From Locusta migratoria (taxonomy: Eukaryota > Arthropoda > Insecta > Orthoptera > Acrididae), in the NCBI GenBank assembly GCA_026315105.1, contig CM048746.1:352812548-352876547 (forward strand): a stretch of 64,000 nt of DNA, read 5' to 3'. Shown piece after piece: positions 34,181 to 46,246 of this stretch. Positions within the stretch are counted from its first letter, which is position 1. Each line of letters begins with the position of its first letter. Both the position numbers and the translations under genes were made by a program. The notes beneath the pieces were generated by a model. The model worked only from the letters and a program-made list of their open reading frames with translations. It was not told where the DNA came from and searched no databases.

Positions 34181-35380
34181 AATTCACAATTTTGTGTTTC
34201 TTCTGCGGTTTTGTTTATTTTGTGGGACGATTTTCGGCTTATTAGGGCATCATCAGACATTTACTAAAGTTCAGTCAAAGAACTTGTGTTGTCAGTAAAA
34301 CAGAAGACATGTTACATACCGAAAAGTAAATTAAGTTCTTTGATGGAGCAGTTACAGTGTACATAAATATTTGAATTAAATCTGTAAATTAATAGTATTG
34401 AAAAAAAGGAAACATAAATACTATACATACAGAAACAGTGCAAACATAAATTCTTACAACATGCCTACAGTGAATAAAACTAAAATTAGACAAGAATCTG
34501 TTGTTTTAAAGGTTCAAAACACAAAGTGATGCAACTATCAGAAATATTCCAAACCTGACACACTATTATAACTAAATAAACAAACAGACAAAAGTATAGG
34601 GGTCGGATAGGAGGGTATGGGTGGGGTGTATTGGAGAATTCAGAAGCTTAACAAATAGGAGGAATGCACTCGAACTGAAAAATGGTGTGGATAAACATAT
34701 TTATTTAATTGTGAGCACTATAATTGAATATGTTTATCTACACCGTATTTGAGTTCGAGTGCATACCTCCGATTTGTTAAGATTCTCAGTTCTCCAATAC
34801 AGCCCACCTATACCCTCCTAAAAATGTTCAAATGTTTGTATAGTCTATGGGACTTAACTACGGGGTCATCAGTCCCTAAACTTACAAACTACTTATGAAC
34901 TAACTAAGACTAAGGACGGCACAAATATCCATGCCCGAGGGGGAATTCGAACCCCCGACCGTAGTGGCCGTGCTGACCGTGACTGAAGCGCCTCAGTCCC
35001 CGCGGCCACCGCGGCCGGCTATACCCTCCTATCCAACCCCTATATTTTTGTTTACTTATTTAGTTATACTTGTTTATTTATTTATTTTTTTAGTCACTGT
35101 AGGCATGTTGTAAGAATTTATGTTTGCACTGTTTCTCTATGCATGGTATTTATGTTTCCTTTTTTTCAGTACTATTAATTTATAGATGACATTCAAATAT
35201 TTATGTACTCTGTAACTGATCCATCAAAAGAGTTAATTTACTTTTCTGTATGTAACATGTCTCCTGTTTTAGTGACAAGTTGTTTGACTGAACTACAGTA
35301 AATGTCTGATGATGGCCTAATAAGCCAAAAATCGATTCACAAAATAAACAAAACCATAGAACAAACACAGCATTGGAATT
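34181..35380. mobile_element. Large foldback element, about 1.2 kb
   Basis: The left arm (34181-34700) and right arm (34728-35380) are long diverged inverted copies that can be followed end to end: ttttgtttattttgtg, catcatcagacatttact, gacatgttacata, gaaaaaaaggaaacataaat, cttacaacatgcctacagtg and tataggggt(c/t)gga all pair. The loop is about 27 bp. The right arm is interrupted by a SINE and lacks about 70 bp present in the left arm. No gene is carried. Confidence 0.92.
34821..35018 (-). mobile_element. SINE, subfamily A, inside a foldback arm
   Basis: Full-length with intact box B. Perfect 13-bp target duplication ctataccctccta at 34808-34820 and 35019-35031. The left arm has the uninterrupted match, so the SINE arrived after the foldback formed. 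Confidence 0.96.
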
Positions 35381-35382
35381 CA

Positions 35383-36215
35383 GTGATTATTTTGTGTCCA
35401 TCTTCAGGTGGTCATACATTGAACGAAATTCTCAGTATTTAATGCAGGAGTGCACTGGTTCCATCACAATTTTTGTGACAAACACGGAATGCGTATCAGG
35501 GAAAAATTGCATGTAGCGAAGCAGAAAGTGTTAAAAGCGATCATTTACTTGAGCATGCGTGAAGTATCTTTTATATGAATCCACATTTGTTACATTTTGC
35601 CAACTATTTTCATTTAGTACCTGGCTACTTCTCATTATAGTGAGATTTTGAACTTCCAAACTACACTTTAAATTGAAAAACTGGCTCTTTAGAGGTCAGT
35701 AACAACAGGTATACAAAACATCGAACGTAATTATATAGGAATACAGGTGTTAAGCGAACATAGCTTAGGTATAGCAAGTACAGAGAATTTGCACACACAC
35801 TTACGAACATATTGCCAATTATGCAGATGGAAATTGTTATATTATTTTAAAGCCACACTGCTATGTGCAATTGTAGAATGGTTGGTAATAAGTTGATGAT
35901 AGTTTAAACTTACATTATGCAATTATGTAAAATAAACAGGGAATTCGTGTCTGGTGATCTGTTTTATTTTGATTAAATTATTTTAGAGGTTTTTAATGAG
36001 ACTTTTCGTTTTATATGTGAAAATCGGATGTTTTACAATCTTCGTTGCTAAAACTTTCATTGTAGATAACACGACAATGTTTTTGTTTCAAGCATAATAT
36101 ATACAGTAAATGTGATTTTTGTAGAGCTGGAGCTGTTAATGAAGATTTGAAAGTCTTCAAGAAGACTCTCTTTTCTTTCCTTTTCTGACAGTGTTTAGTA
36201 TGTGTAAGTTGCATT
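35383..36215. other. AT-rich sequence, no gene recognised
   Basis: No recognisable coding or repeat content. Confidence 0.45.
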
Positions 36216-36223
36216 TAATGGCT

Positions 36224-36399
36224 CAAGGGTCGCGCGGGAGTAACCGAGCGGTCTGGAGCGCCATGTTGCGTATCGCGCGGCCTCCCGCGTTGGAGGTTCG
36301 AATCCTCCCTCGGACATGAATGTTTGATTAGTAAATAGTTTGTTAGTTTAGGGACTGATGACCCCGCATTTGAGTCCCGTAAGCTTTATAAAAAGTATG
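36224..36399 (+). mobile_element. SINE, divergent head
   Basis: Head cgcgcgggagtaaccgagcg with box B ggttcgaatcc. The body is shortened (about 20 bp missing after the cat of the acceptor region) and the tail ends in aagctttataaaaagtatg. Flanks share taatggct (36216-36223 and 36400-36407). Confidence 0.85.
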
Positions 36400-36407
36400 T
36401 AATGGCT

Positions 36408-37939
36408 GTTATAAAGGTAGATTTATCAAAGTTACTAAGTTAGAACACATCCAATTCATTTCAGTATCTGATGGTGATACAACTGCCTCGTCTATTCTGT
36501 GGCCAATTGCCACAATCTGAATAAGTATACGTATGCCAGGGATTCACACAGGATCTCTGTTTCGTTCTGTGTTTCGGTACTACAGCACTTGATATGAAAA
36601 TCCCTTATAAAGTCGTTAAAGGGGTTCATTATGTAGGCTGGCATGAGGTTGCCTTATGATGAATATTTCATTGTCATATGTAAAGAAGCACGTCTGGTGG
36701 CAGACGCCACTTTTCAGTGCCAAATCCTCGAAACCCTATGTAATCACATTCGGTACTACTGGATGGAGATAATTGGCTACCTATCACTCTACTTCTGCTC
36801 ATAGAACACGACACAGTTCCGAAGCTAGTGGCTTCTACAACAGAAAGCGTAAAACGTCGATGTATGTATAGATTGCACATAAATCATTAAACCTTTAATG
36901 CATGACTTTTTATTTGAAGCTACTAAATATATAGCGCGCACATACTGAGAAAAATATTTTAAAAAAAGTTCCTTAAAATTATTATGCACTACAGGCAACA
37001 AAAAGTCATAGCTGGTCAGCTATATAGTGCTTACATGATGTACTTCATGTAGTAAATGTCACAATTATGCCTCTCATCTTTCCAGAACGTAACTCGTAAT
37101 GCAACAGTAGTACTTGATTGAATACTTTTACATGATAAAGGAGGAATACGAATGTAAACAAACGCACTTGTTTGGAGTAACTCAATGCAGCTAATTGTCG
37201 AAATAATTCAGTAGCACTCTGCAATTTATAAGTTGTAGGACGAGCTATTAGTATATGTAACACTATGTAGACAAGCAGCTACAAATGATTTTGTGGTAAA
37301 ATGTTGATCAGTTTGAGAGATAATGGAAAAATCAGGTATGTAGCTGATCAGCTACACTAGGCATTAAAGGGTTAAATATTACACCTACTTTGCACCACAA
37401 ATACTTTATTTTTATTTACTTTATTTATTTATTTACTTTTTGTTTTTATTTTATAGATTTATTTTTTTACCGAATTCTGAAACAGTTTTGCGAAATACAT
37501 GTGGCTGAGGTACACATACATACCGTCAAGAATTTGTTACATAGATTAGTGGTCTCCTGTGGACCGTGATCTTTTCGAAGGTTGAGTGGCTTCCACACCT
37601 GAACTGTAGAGATACCTTTAAGGCTGGTGGGACACCACCATGAACTTTTACTTTTATGTCTTGAAGAAGACATAATAATGGTGCATAATGTGGTACTCGT
37701 AATGTGATATATGGTTCTATAACTTACAACGAGCAGTATTAATTAATTTCAGACGGTGCCTTTGTTCTGTAATCGACTAATTGCGTGCATCTCTGGGCGT
37801 CAATCATGTTATTGTGCCACCTCACATTATTGAATTCGATAGCTTGAAAATATTTTTAAACTGGATTTGGAACTGGGGAGTACACTAAGAACCATTTAGA
37901 GCTACAATAATTTTGAGCTCAATAGAGAAGTTGAAAATT
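36408..37939. other. AT-rich sequence, no gene recognised
   Basis: Includes a (TTTA)n-type stretch at about 37408-37452. Short minus-strand frames (36674-36880, 37045-37263, 37467-37673) show no recognisable domains. Confidence 0.4.
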
Positions 37940-37950
37940 AGGATCATGCA

Positions 37951-38161
37951 GCCGGCCATGGTGGCCGAAGGGACTGCGGCGCGCAAGTCACGGTCTGCAC
38001 GGCCACTACGGTCGGGGGTTCGAATACCCCTCGGGCATGGGTGTTTGTGTTGTCCTTAGCATAAGTTAGTCTAAGTTAGTTTATTTAGTTTTAAGCCTTA
38101 GGGGCTGATGACCCCCGTAGTTAAGACCCATAAGCTATACAAACATTTGAACATTTTTTTA
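37951..38161 (+). mobile_element. SINE, subfamily A, inserted next to a LINE relic
   Basis: Box B reads ggttcgaatacc, one change. The body contains a duplicated aagttagtctaagttagt motif. Target duplication aggatcatgca (37940-37950) and aggatcgtgca (38162-38172). Confidence 0.93.
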
Positions 38162-38505
38162 AGGATCGTGCACTTTAAAAGGATGAGAGTGTCACGGGAA
38201 CGATGCACGAGTATGGTTGGAAAGCAATAAAAATAGCGTTATTATTTGCGACGAGATCTGTTCGCGAAATTTCTTTCACCAACCATTTCTTTCCAAAGCA
38301 AAAATATCCAGTTAGCACCCATCTACATAGAAAGACATGATCATCATTATAAAATAAGAGAAACAAGAGCGAAAACGGAATGATTTTGGTATTCCTTTCT
38401 CCCGTAAACTTTTAGAGAATGGAACTGTAGAAAAACATCATAAAAGCGTTTCGATGAAAGCTCTACCAGTGTGAGTTGCAGGGTATATATGTAGAAGTAG
38501 ATACA
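38162..38505 (+). mobile_element. LINE family 1 relic, 3' end (copy d)
   Basis: Nucleotide matches to copy b run through gagagtgtcac, cgacgagatctgttcgcgaa, atagaaagacatgatc, and the terminal agagaatggaactgtag ... catcataaaagcg block, then a 3' end near tatgtagaagtagata. Only the last ~100 codons of the reverse-transcriptase tail remain, out of frame. The SINE before it lies at its 5' side. Confidence 0.8.
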
Positions 38506-40330
38506 GCCTTGCTACGAGTTGGTGCTGAGAGACAGCTATCTTATTCGGCACTAGGTATTAAGAGGCTTACAACAAACTGCGGTTCAAGACCAGACATCTG
38601 GGGTCATACGTAAGATCTCCCTAGTAGCAGCTGCACTGGGACACTCTCAGATAAACAGAAGACGAACTTTCTCAGTTTACATTTCGTACTGCAACGCATT
38701 TATATTCTTTGTAAAGATAAAAAGAATTTCAAAGTGGAATGAAAGCAAACTTTGCTACTTGTGGCGCAATCTCGTCTTCTATGCGGTTTCTTTACGAATT
38801 CACTTTGTGAGAATTCTCCATATAAATCCTCCGTTCGCCTGCTCCGCTGCTGATTACCGCTGTTGGTCTCTCTTCCACCGTTTCCTCCTGTTACGGCTGG
38901 GCGCATCTAAATCAGGATGCAGACAAAGTTCATTTTGAGTCCCAAACTTCCTTTCTTATGCAAGGTGATTAGCTGCCCGTCAGGTCGCATCGTGTAGCTC
39001 ACTATCCTATTTAATCACCAGTCAGCAGCTTTGTGCCTCTACGACGAAAACCCATACGTTATACGGCACATTTTTAAAATTTAGACGAGTTAGAAAGTAT
39101 TATTCAATTTGGTGTACTATTTTGTTAAGGAGGTATTTCATTGTAAATCTTTTCATATATCTAACTTCATTGCGATTCGTACCTTGGTCACTCTATCTCT
39201 GATTTATGACTTGATGACTTGTGCATCTTATTTTGGGCGGCACTGTTGCTCATTTAATATCTAATTTTGTTTGACCACTTTCGGACTTATACCCATTCTC
39301 AAACACCTGGCCGTAACCGTTTTGTTTCTCCCATATCAAATTTCCGCCAACATAGAACTAACAGGTTTTACGTTCCTTTAGCCCAGATATGTCGACAGCA
39401 TGGTGTTCAGTAAATAATCTGAGCGACTGAAGAATATGACCCAGTGACGTCATCGATCACTTGACCAGAAACCGATACTACCACTGTTGTGTTGGAGTTC
39501 ACTAAGCTCGGTTTCGCATGTTCTGTATACGACCGCTTAGTGTTTGAAGCCGATCCGCTGGTGGCACAGAAATAAAGCTTTCATTTATTAGCTGAAGCTT
39601 GTCAAGACGAAAATGAGCCCGACCACAAGATAAAACATGTCATAATCTGCGTAACTGAAGTGGTAAGAAAGAATCACTATAACCTGACAACACAGTTCTC
39701 GGAGGGGCAAGAAAATATAGTGCGTTGGGGTAGTGGTGGAGCACATTTAGTAGACTTCATACATGAACCTCCAATCTCGACGGCCAGAAACAACACATGT
39801 ACTGGATGCAGTTTTTTCACGACACGTAGATCGATTGTAAGTAAAGAGCTCCTCAAATATATCGACAACCCAAACTGTTTCCCAATAGGAAGTCGTTTGT
39901 CGTAGAGATGTCTATTCTCTGAAGGACAATGAAAATATGAACAGCCAGAAAACGTGTCGGAAGTGACATATTAATCACATAACGTCACAGATCATCAGTC
40001 AGTTGACGTGTTAGATCACGTGACGCCAAGAGGAACATGAAGCCTTACCTAACGAGATCAAAGAACAAGTAAGAAATTTTGTGTCTTACAAAATAAAAAT
40101 AAAAAATAAAAAATAAAAAGACGGACATATTTCGGAAACCCCAAAAGATTATACGGCAACTCTGAGTATCGCAGTCAAGCATGGGGGTAAATCCGTCCTG
40201 ATTGGGGCATCTACATCACAGCTTTCATCTGTTTCTATGAGTATCGTGATTGATCTTAGGCGACAGTCAACCGTGACTATAATATTACTAAGGACATCTG
40301 CCATATTTCAAAATGATCATGCACTGACAC

Positions 40331-40413
<83 letters not shown>

Positions 40414-40880
40414 GAAGTGGCTGAGGGATGCTTAAGAGGATCAGAAAATTATATCCCCTGGACAGCACAATCGCCATGTTTCAACATAATGTAACCACTA
40501 TGGGAATATTTAGAGCAGTAGGTGCCGACCAAATTATACATTAAACAACGTTGAAGTAACTGATGGAAGTTTTGGTACCATAATGAATAAAATTATGTAC
40601 GAAACTCAAAGAGTCGCAGCTATTCTCAAAGACAATGTTGAGCCAAATCCTTACACTCTGGTTGAAGCGATTAACGTATCAGTTAACATACCTGGGTTCT
40701 AAAATATTGTCGCCGGGAGAATGAACTAAAATGGTTCTTAGAATTATTGTCGGTTCTGTTTAGTGGAAACATTACGGCAACCGTGATGTATTAACGGAAA
40801 GTTGCTGCAGCGTGTCATGTTCACTGAACCAAACGAATTACACAAGCAGATTGGTAGTTAGCAGGTACTGCAATGTAAAA
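38506..40880. other. Unassigned sequence with microsatellites
   Basis: Two frames (38700-38906 minus, 39660-39905 plus) show no recognisable domains. An (AAAAT)n stretch lies at about 40088-40120. Confidence 0.4.
40334..40411. repeat. Compound (CA)n(GA)n microsatellite
   Basis: About 16 CA repeats with one interruption, followed by about 20 GA repeats. Confidence 0.93.
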
Positions 40881-41571
40881 AGAACGTGACTTAGCCGAAG
40901 CTATGGCATGGAGAATCACACGTAGGTTGCAAGCGGGACAGAAACTGAGCTGACTGCAGCTATTGGAGTGTCCCAGAGTGCCATTTTCAGGACCTGGACG
41001 CGAGTTTAGACAGCAGGGAGCGTTAAAGGAAGGCATGACCAAGATCGTCCATGGGTAATATCAGCAAAAGATGACCGTTATGTCGTGATAACAGATCGTC
41101 GTGATAGGAGGCTGAATGCAACGCAGCTGCAACGCACCCTTCAGGCAGCAACAGGACGCGCAATATAAAGAAAAACAGTCCTAAATCGTTTTTGGGTGTG
41201 TGGCCTCTACGGACGGAGGCCTAGTGTGTGACCCCTTAATTCCACGACACAGATTAGGACGCAGAAACTGGGGATAACGTGGAACTGGGAACAATCTACA
41301 GGGTTTCCAGAAAAGGACTCCCTGATTTCAAAATTTCATATCTCGAAAACAAAGATCGATAGAGGAATGCAGTAAACGGTATGTTTATTGTGAAAGCTGT
41401 AAGAAGTTTATACAGCAGTTTGAAACAATAGTTACAAAAACTGGTAACAGATGGCGCTGTAATCGCCGTACGTAATGACTAGTATAAATAGTGATCCGAT
41501 GCCCAGAGCGATCAGTTCCACTATTGAAACGTGAAAGGAGGTTAGCGTACCGGAGGAAGAGATTAAAACCA

Positions 41572-42810
41572 TGTAATCCATTGAACAACAAGTTTTTCTG
41601 GTGCTAGAGTACCACAGGTTTGAAGAGAATCCTACGACAACAAGGCGAAGTTTTCAAGCACGATTTAATATTCCAGAAGGACCCGAAGCGAAAACCATTC
41701 GTACGCTCTTCGCAAAATTTCAACGAACAAGCAGCGTAACTTATGATCTAGTGGGGCATGTTGGCCGCAAGCAAACCGCAGTTACGCCTGAAAATATCGC
41801 CACAGTTTCTGGATTTATTCAACGAAATCCAATGTCATCCGTCCGTACAATTGCATCTGAGACTGGTTTGAAGCGTTCCAGCACGCAGAAATTACTGAGA
41901 AAGAGCCTACACATGTTTCCATTCATAATTCAAACGCACCAGGCCATACTCGTACGAGCTGTGCAACAAAGGGTTGCCTTTGCTAATCGATGCTCACAAT
42001 GATTGATAGTGAAGGATTTGATGTTAGCTGTATCTGGTTTACAGATTAAGCACACTTCCACCTGAATGGATACGTGAATAAGGAGAACTGGTGATTTTGG
42101 GGTTCCGAAAAGCCATATTAGTGCGAAGCGAAACCCAGTATTCTCCTAAATTTACTTTGTGGGCTGCAGTATGCAGCAGAGGCATTATTGGCCCTTTTTT
42201 CATTCGAGAAACGGTCACTGGTGCACGTTACGTTGCAATTTTGGAACAATTTGTTGCCGGACGAAGTGGCCGAGCGTACTGCGGCGCGTCAGCACAGTCT
42301 ACACGGCGACTACGGTCGGAGGTTCGAATCCCCCCTCGGGCATGGATATTTGTGCCGTCCTTAATAGTAGCTAGTTCATAAGTTTAGGGACTGATAACCC
42401 CGTAGGTAAGTCTCATAAGCTCTACAAACATTTTAACATTTTGAGCAATTTGTCGCCACACAGCAAGCGTTAGAGGATCGACCAGGTTTATGCAACATGG
42501 AGCCCGACCACATCGGACCAAACAAGTGTTTCGCTTTCTTGAGGAATACTTCGGGAATCGAGTCATTGGTTTGGAATATCCCAAATTTACTGGTGCAGGT
42601 ACGGATTGGCCTACATATTCGCCGGATTTGACTCCCTGTGACTTTTTTGTGGGGCACAGTGAAAGACATGGTCTACCCGAAGCATCCCGCCACGCTGGAT
42701 GAGCATGAATCGGCGATCTCTGTGGCAAGTAAATCCATTTCGGTTCAGACACTATGAAATGTGATGGCGAATTTCATTTTTCGTTTGCGCCACCTCTGTA
42801 GTGCCAATTG
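41572..42810 (+). pseudogene. Mariner transposase, decayed and SINE-interrupted
   Basis: The probable start ATG (41572) is followed at once by a stop (TAA). A 134-codon frame (41601-42002) holds the paired helix-turn-helix region (RRSFQARFNI, MSSVRTIASETGLKRS). WFTD at 42035-42046 is the first catalytic block, followed by a stop where Glu is usual. QYSPKFTLWAAVCSRGIIGP follows, then the SINE, then MQHGARPHRTKQVFRFLEEY (42490 on), where the second catalytic Asp of the QDGARPH-type block is His (codon 42496-42498), then YSPDLTPCDFF. With two early stops and a lost Asp, it cannot be active. Confidence 0.88.
42259..42442 (+). mobile_element. SINE, subfamily A, inside a mariner
   Basis: Box B ggttcgaatcc intact; about 15 bp missing in the body. 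Target duplication gaacaatttgttgcc (42244-42258) and gagcaatttgtcgcc (42443-42457), two mismatches. The transposase frame continues on both sides (LEQFV | EQFVATQQA). Confidence 0.95.
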
Positions 42811-43656
42811 TGAACATTTTGAAAACATTGTGAAGTTATTGTTTGCAAAGAGTGTTTTCATACGATTATTTCAGTTAAGTATGCTGATATGAGCTGTACA
42901 GCGTACAGCGCCATCTGTTAGCAGCTTTTGTAACTATTATTTCAAACTGCTGTATAAACTTCTTACAGCTTTCACAATAAATATACCGTTTACTGCATTC
43001 CACTATCGATCTTTGTTTTCGAGATATTGAATTTTGATATCAGGGAGTCCTTTTCTGGACACCCTGTAGCTTATGTGTAAGAAACATCAGAAAATAATGG
43101 TGTTGGACGAATGGAGAGGGCAGGAGTCAGTATTGCCGGACGTACGGACCTCTATGTCGTCTGAATGGTGCTTTAACTACTCAGAGGTATATAAACGAGA
43201 TTCTTCGACCTTTTGTTGTGCCTATCCCGTTGCCACAACGGATGAATTTCTTCTAGTTCAAGATTCGTCCTCAGAGAGCTGGTCCGGTGGACAACATGCT
43301 TGAAGCTGAGACTTAAACCCGATTATCTCCATGATGCACTTGGCAGATGCTTTACAGCCAGACCGGTACCTACCCCAACGACTGTAGTAATGGAAGAATA
43401 CCCAAATGAGGTGATTGATAAGCTCATTCTGTCCATGGCACGCAGACGTGCAAATGTACTGGCAATCCGAAGTGATCACACACCATATTAGAGGGCAACG
43501 AGAATGTCTTCCTCACTGTTATGGTAGCCCCATTGTGATTCGCTGCAAGGAAACGCCATGCAAAGTAGAGAGTTAAGACAGCAAAAATATCGTACTGTAT
43601 CACACACAAACTACGCTTGTAACCTTCTACACTGATAATAAATCTTTAAATGTAGC

Positions 43657-43844
43657 GCCCGCTGCGATGTCTGAGCGGTCTGTGGCGCGCCAGTCACAGT
43701 CTGCACGGCTGCTACGGACATCGAAACCCCCCTCAGCCATAGATGTTTGTGTCGTCTTTAGTATAAGGTAGTTCATAAGTAGTTTGTAAGTTTAGGGACT
43801 GATAACCCCGCAGTTGTCCCTTAACCTTGAAAAACATTTTAACA
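43657..43844 (+). mobile_element. SINE, subfamily C
   Basis: Box B is damaged (acatcgaaacc). C-type body (gtcgtctttagtataaggta). Perfect 12-bp target duplication tttaaatgtagc at 43645-43656 and 43845-43856. Confidence 0.95.
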
Positions 43845-45334
43845 TTTAAATGTAGCCCTGTCGCTGTTCGCTTCAACATTCAGTACTACTTGACGAACTT
43901 CATGCAGTTTTCACAGGAAACATGAGCGAAGACTGGTTGATCTAGGCATGATTTCATCAAAATAGAATCACGAAAAAAAGATATATCATAATTTTAAGTG
44001 TTTAGTAACAGTCATGTCTGTCTGTTCATCTATTAGAAACTAATAACCTCCAAAATTACTTTACGAATTCGCATGGGGTTTTCGCAGGTAACTTCAGCGT
44101 ACCTAGGGCAACATGTAGACTTCGTTCCATAAAAATTGGATAGCAGAAGAAAAGAATATCATAATTTGACGTTTTTTATCTACAACTGTCATGTCTGTCT
44201 TTTTTATTCATCTCGTTAGTCTCCAAAATTAATAGATGAATTTTCAGGAGTTGTTTACAGGTAACGTGAGGCTATCATGCGGTTATAAAACGCTTCATTT
44301 CACAAAATCGGATCAGAGAAAGTAAGGATATCACAATTTAAACCTTTCTCTGAAAGCACTCGCATGTGACTGTTTGTAGAGAGTAATCTCCAAAAGTACT
44401 ATCTGAACATTCCTGGGGCTTGACATATAATTTTAGAATAGCTTGGAGTACTTTTTTTTTATTGGTATTTTAAAACCACCAGACGTGGCAGGCTAGCAGC
44501 AGCTTCATTGCTGCTCTTCAGCCGAGCGTTTTTTACAGACAAGTCGATAAAAACAGATAAAATTTGATGAATTTAAAAACTACAACGGAGATTAAAATGA
44601 CGAGAACAGACAAAGTAAAGAAGTTGAAGTAAAACATATTCAGAATTAATACTGCCACGGTGGTTAGAATCACACAGAGATAAAAGTTAAAAATCCAGGG
44701 TAGTTTAAATCATATTGGTGGAGCACACTACACGATGATGAAGACATTGCTTAAAACACATGACAACACTAATATTCTGGCGGTTGCTTAAGTCTTAAAA
44801 TACCACTTGGGCACGAAGCACAAACACTGGCACAACAGTAAACGGCGCACGGTTAAAATATGTCGAATCAGGGGGACGGGATTGGGAAAAGGGGAGGAAG
44901 GGGATGCGCGGTGGGGGAAGGACGGGTTGGGAGGGGAAGAGGGAGGAGAGGGTAAAGCACAAGGACTCAACATAGGAAGGAGCTGGGAGAGGAGAGCCAA
45001 GCGAGGGAATGGGCAGGAATGAGAGGGGGGGGAGGAAAGAAGGCATACAAATACGGGGATGGACTAAGGTTGAAAGGAAGGGTAGATGTCGGGACGGAGG
45101 GCGTCATTCAGAAGAGGGAGTTGACAGAAGTTACCCTCGGAGAGGACGTTGTGGAGGTGAAGGGAAGGAGGGATAATAATATATCGGTGTGGCAGAGGCC
45201 CAGGATGCAGTAAGCGATGGGAGACAACTGGTTGGCGAGATTCTCTTTTACAGGACACGTACCAGAGGCGGAGGTGCTTCAGGAGGTGGGGGATGGTAGG
45301 CGGATACGGTAAGTGAGGCAGAGGGCGTTGCGTT

Positions 45335-46240
45335 CTAGGATCTGCAGGGATTCATAGTGGGCAGGGGGAGCAGAGACCCAAGCAGGATGGAAGCAGCAGA
45401 GGATAGGACGCTTGACTGAGCGGTAGGTGAAGAGGGTGGTGGAGGGGTAAGGCCCCATGTCCAGCCAGACAGAAGCTTGAGGAGGTTGAGGCGGGAGAGG
45501 GCTTTTTCACGGACGGATTGGAGGTGCGGTATCCAGGAGAGGGGGGTGAGGCCAAGGTACTTTAGGGTTTTGGTTTGTGGGATGGTACAGCCGTGGAGTG
45601 CAAGGTAGAGGTCACAGTGACAGAAGGAAGGGGTTGTGTGACCTATGATGATTGCCTGGGATTTTGTGGGATTAACAGTAAGGAGCCACTGGTTGCACCA
45701 GGAGGAGAATTCGGAGAGATGGGACTGAAGAAGCTGTTGGGATTGGGCGAGGGTGGAGGAGATGGCAAGGAAGGCGTATAGGAGGAGAAGAAAAGAGGCT
45801 GTGGTTGTGGCATAGCCGAATAGATAAGGTAGAGTGGAGAGGACGGAGCCCTGGAGCACCCCAGCAGAGGGGAAAAACAAACGGGAGTTGTTGACAGTGA
45901 CACAGGACGAGTGATGGGCGACAAAGGAAGCAACGAAGCGGACATATGAGAAGGGCATAGAGCAGGAGTTTTAATAGGAAATCGGAATACCATACACGGT
46001 CGTTGGCCTTCTCAATGTCGAGGGAAACGAGGTTAGCGGCGCGGGTGAGTTCACCTGGACGGACAGGAGGTGGGTAAGGTGTAGGAGTTGGTCATCGGCA
46101 GAGAAGGAAGGTCGGAAACCACATTGGGAGAGCAGAAAGAGCTGTGCTGACGGAGATGCTGGTGGATGTGGCGGGACAAGATTGTTTCCAAGACCTTGCT
46201 GAACACTGAGGTGAGGCTGATAGGACAAGGATGCATCAGA
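45335..46240 (-). pseudogene. LINE ORF2 reverse-transcriptase relic
   Basis: Blocks in order: PISLTSVFSKVLETIL, QCGFRPSFSADDQLLHLTHL, DIEKANDRVW (first catalytic Asp near 46017-46019; the usual Phe after Ala is Asn), AGVLQGSVLS, YATTTASF at 45800-45814 where the YADD catalytic pair is expected, then WCNQWLLTVNPTKSQ and TLKYLGL. Loss of both YADD aspartates and multiple frame changes show it is dead. Confidence 0.85.
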
Positions 46241-46246
46241 GGGAGG

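Larger units (their letters stand above)
41299..43066 (+). mobile_element. Mariner-type element with ~165-bp inverted repeats
   Basis: Inverted repeats run from cagggtttccagaaaaggac (41299) and match the reverse complement of gtccttttctggacaccctg (to 43066) for about 165 bp, both ending near acagatggcgctgt. TA lies on both sides (41297-41298 and 43067-43068). The element is full length in structure but its gene is decayed and split by a SINE. Confidence 0.94.
40881..43500 (+). mobile_element. Tc1-like element split by a mariner
   Basis: The N-terminal half of a Tc1-like transposase relic is at 40881-41296 and the C-terminal half resumes at 43069, exactly across a mariner insertion at a TA. 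Seen on the left: SAKDDRYVVITDRRDRRLNA and LQRTLQAATG; on the right: MEEYPNEVIDKLILSMARRR and SDHTPY, the usual Tc1 C terminus. Many frameshifts and stops. The terminal inverted repeats are not identified, so the outer limits are approximate. Confidence 0.8.
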
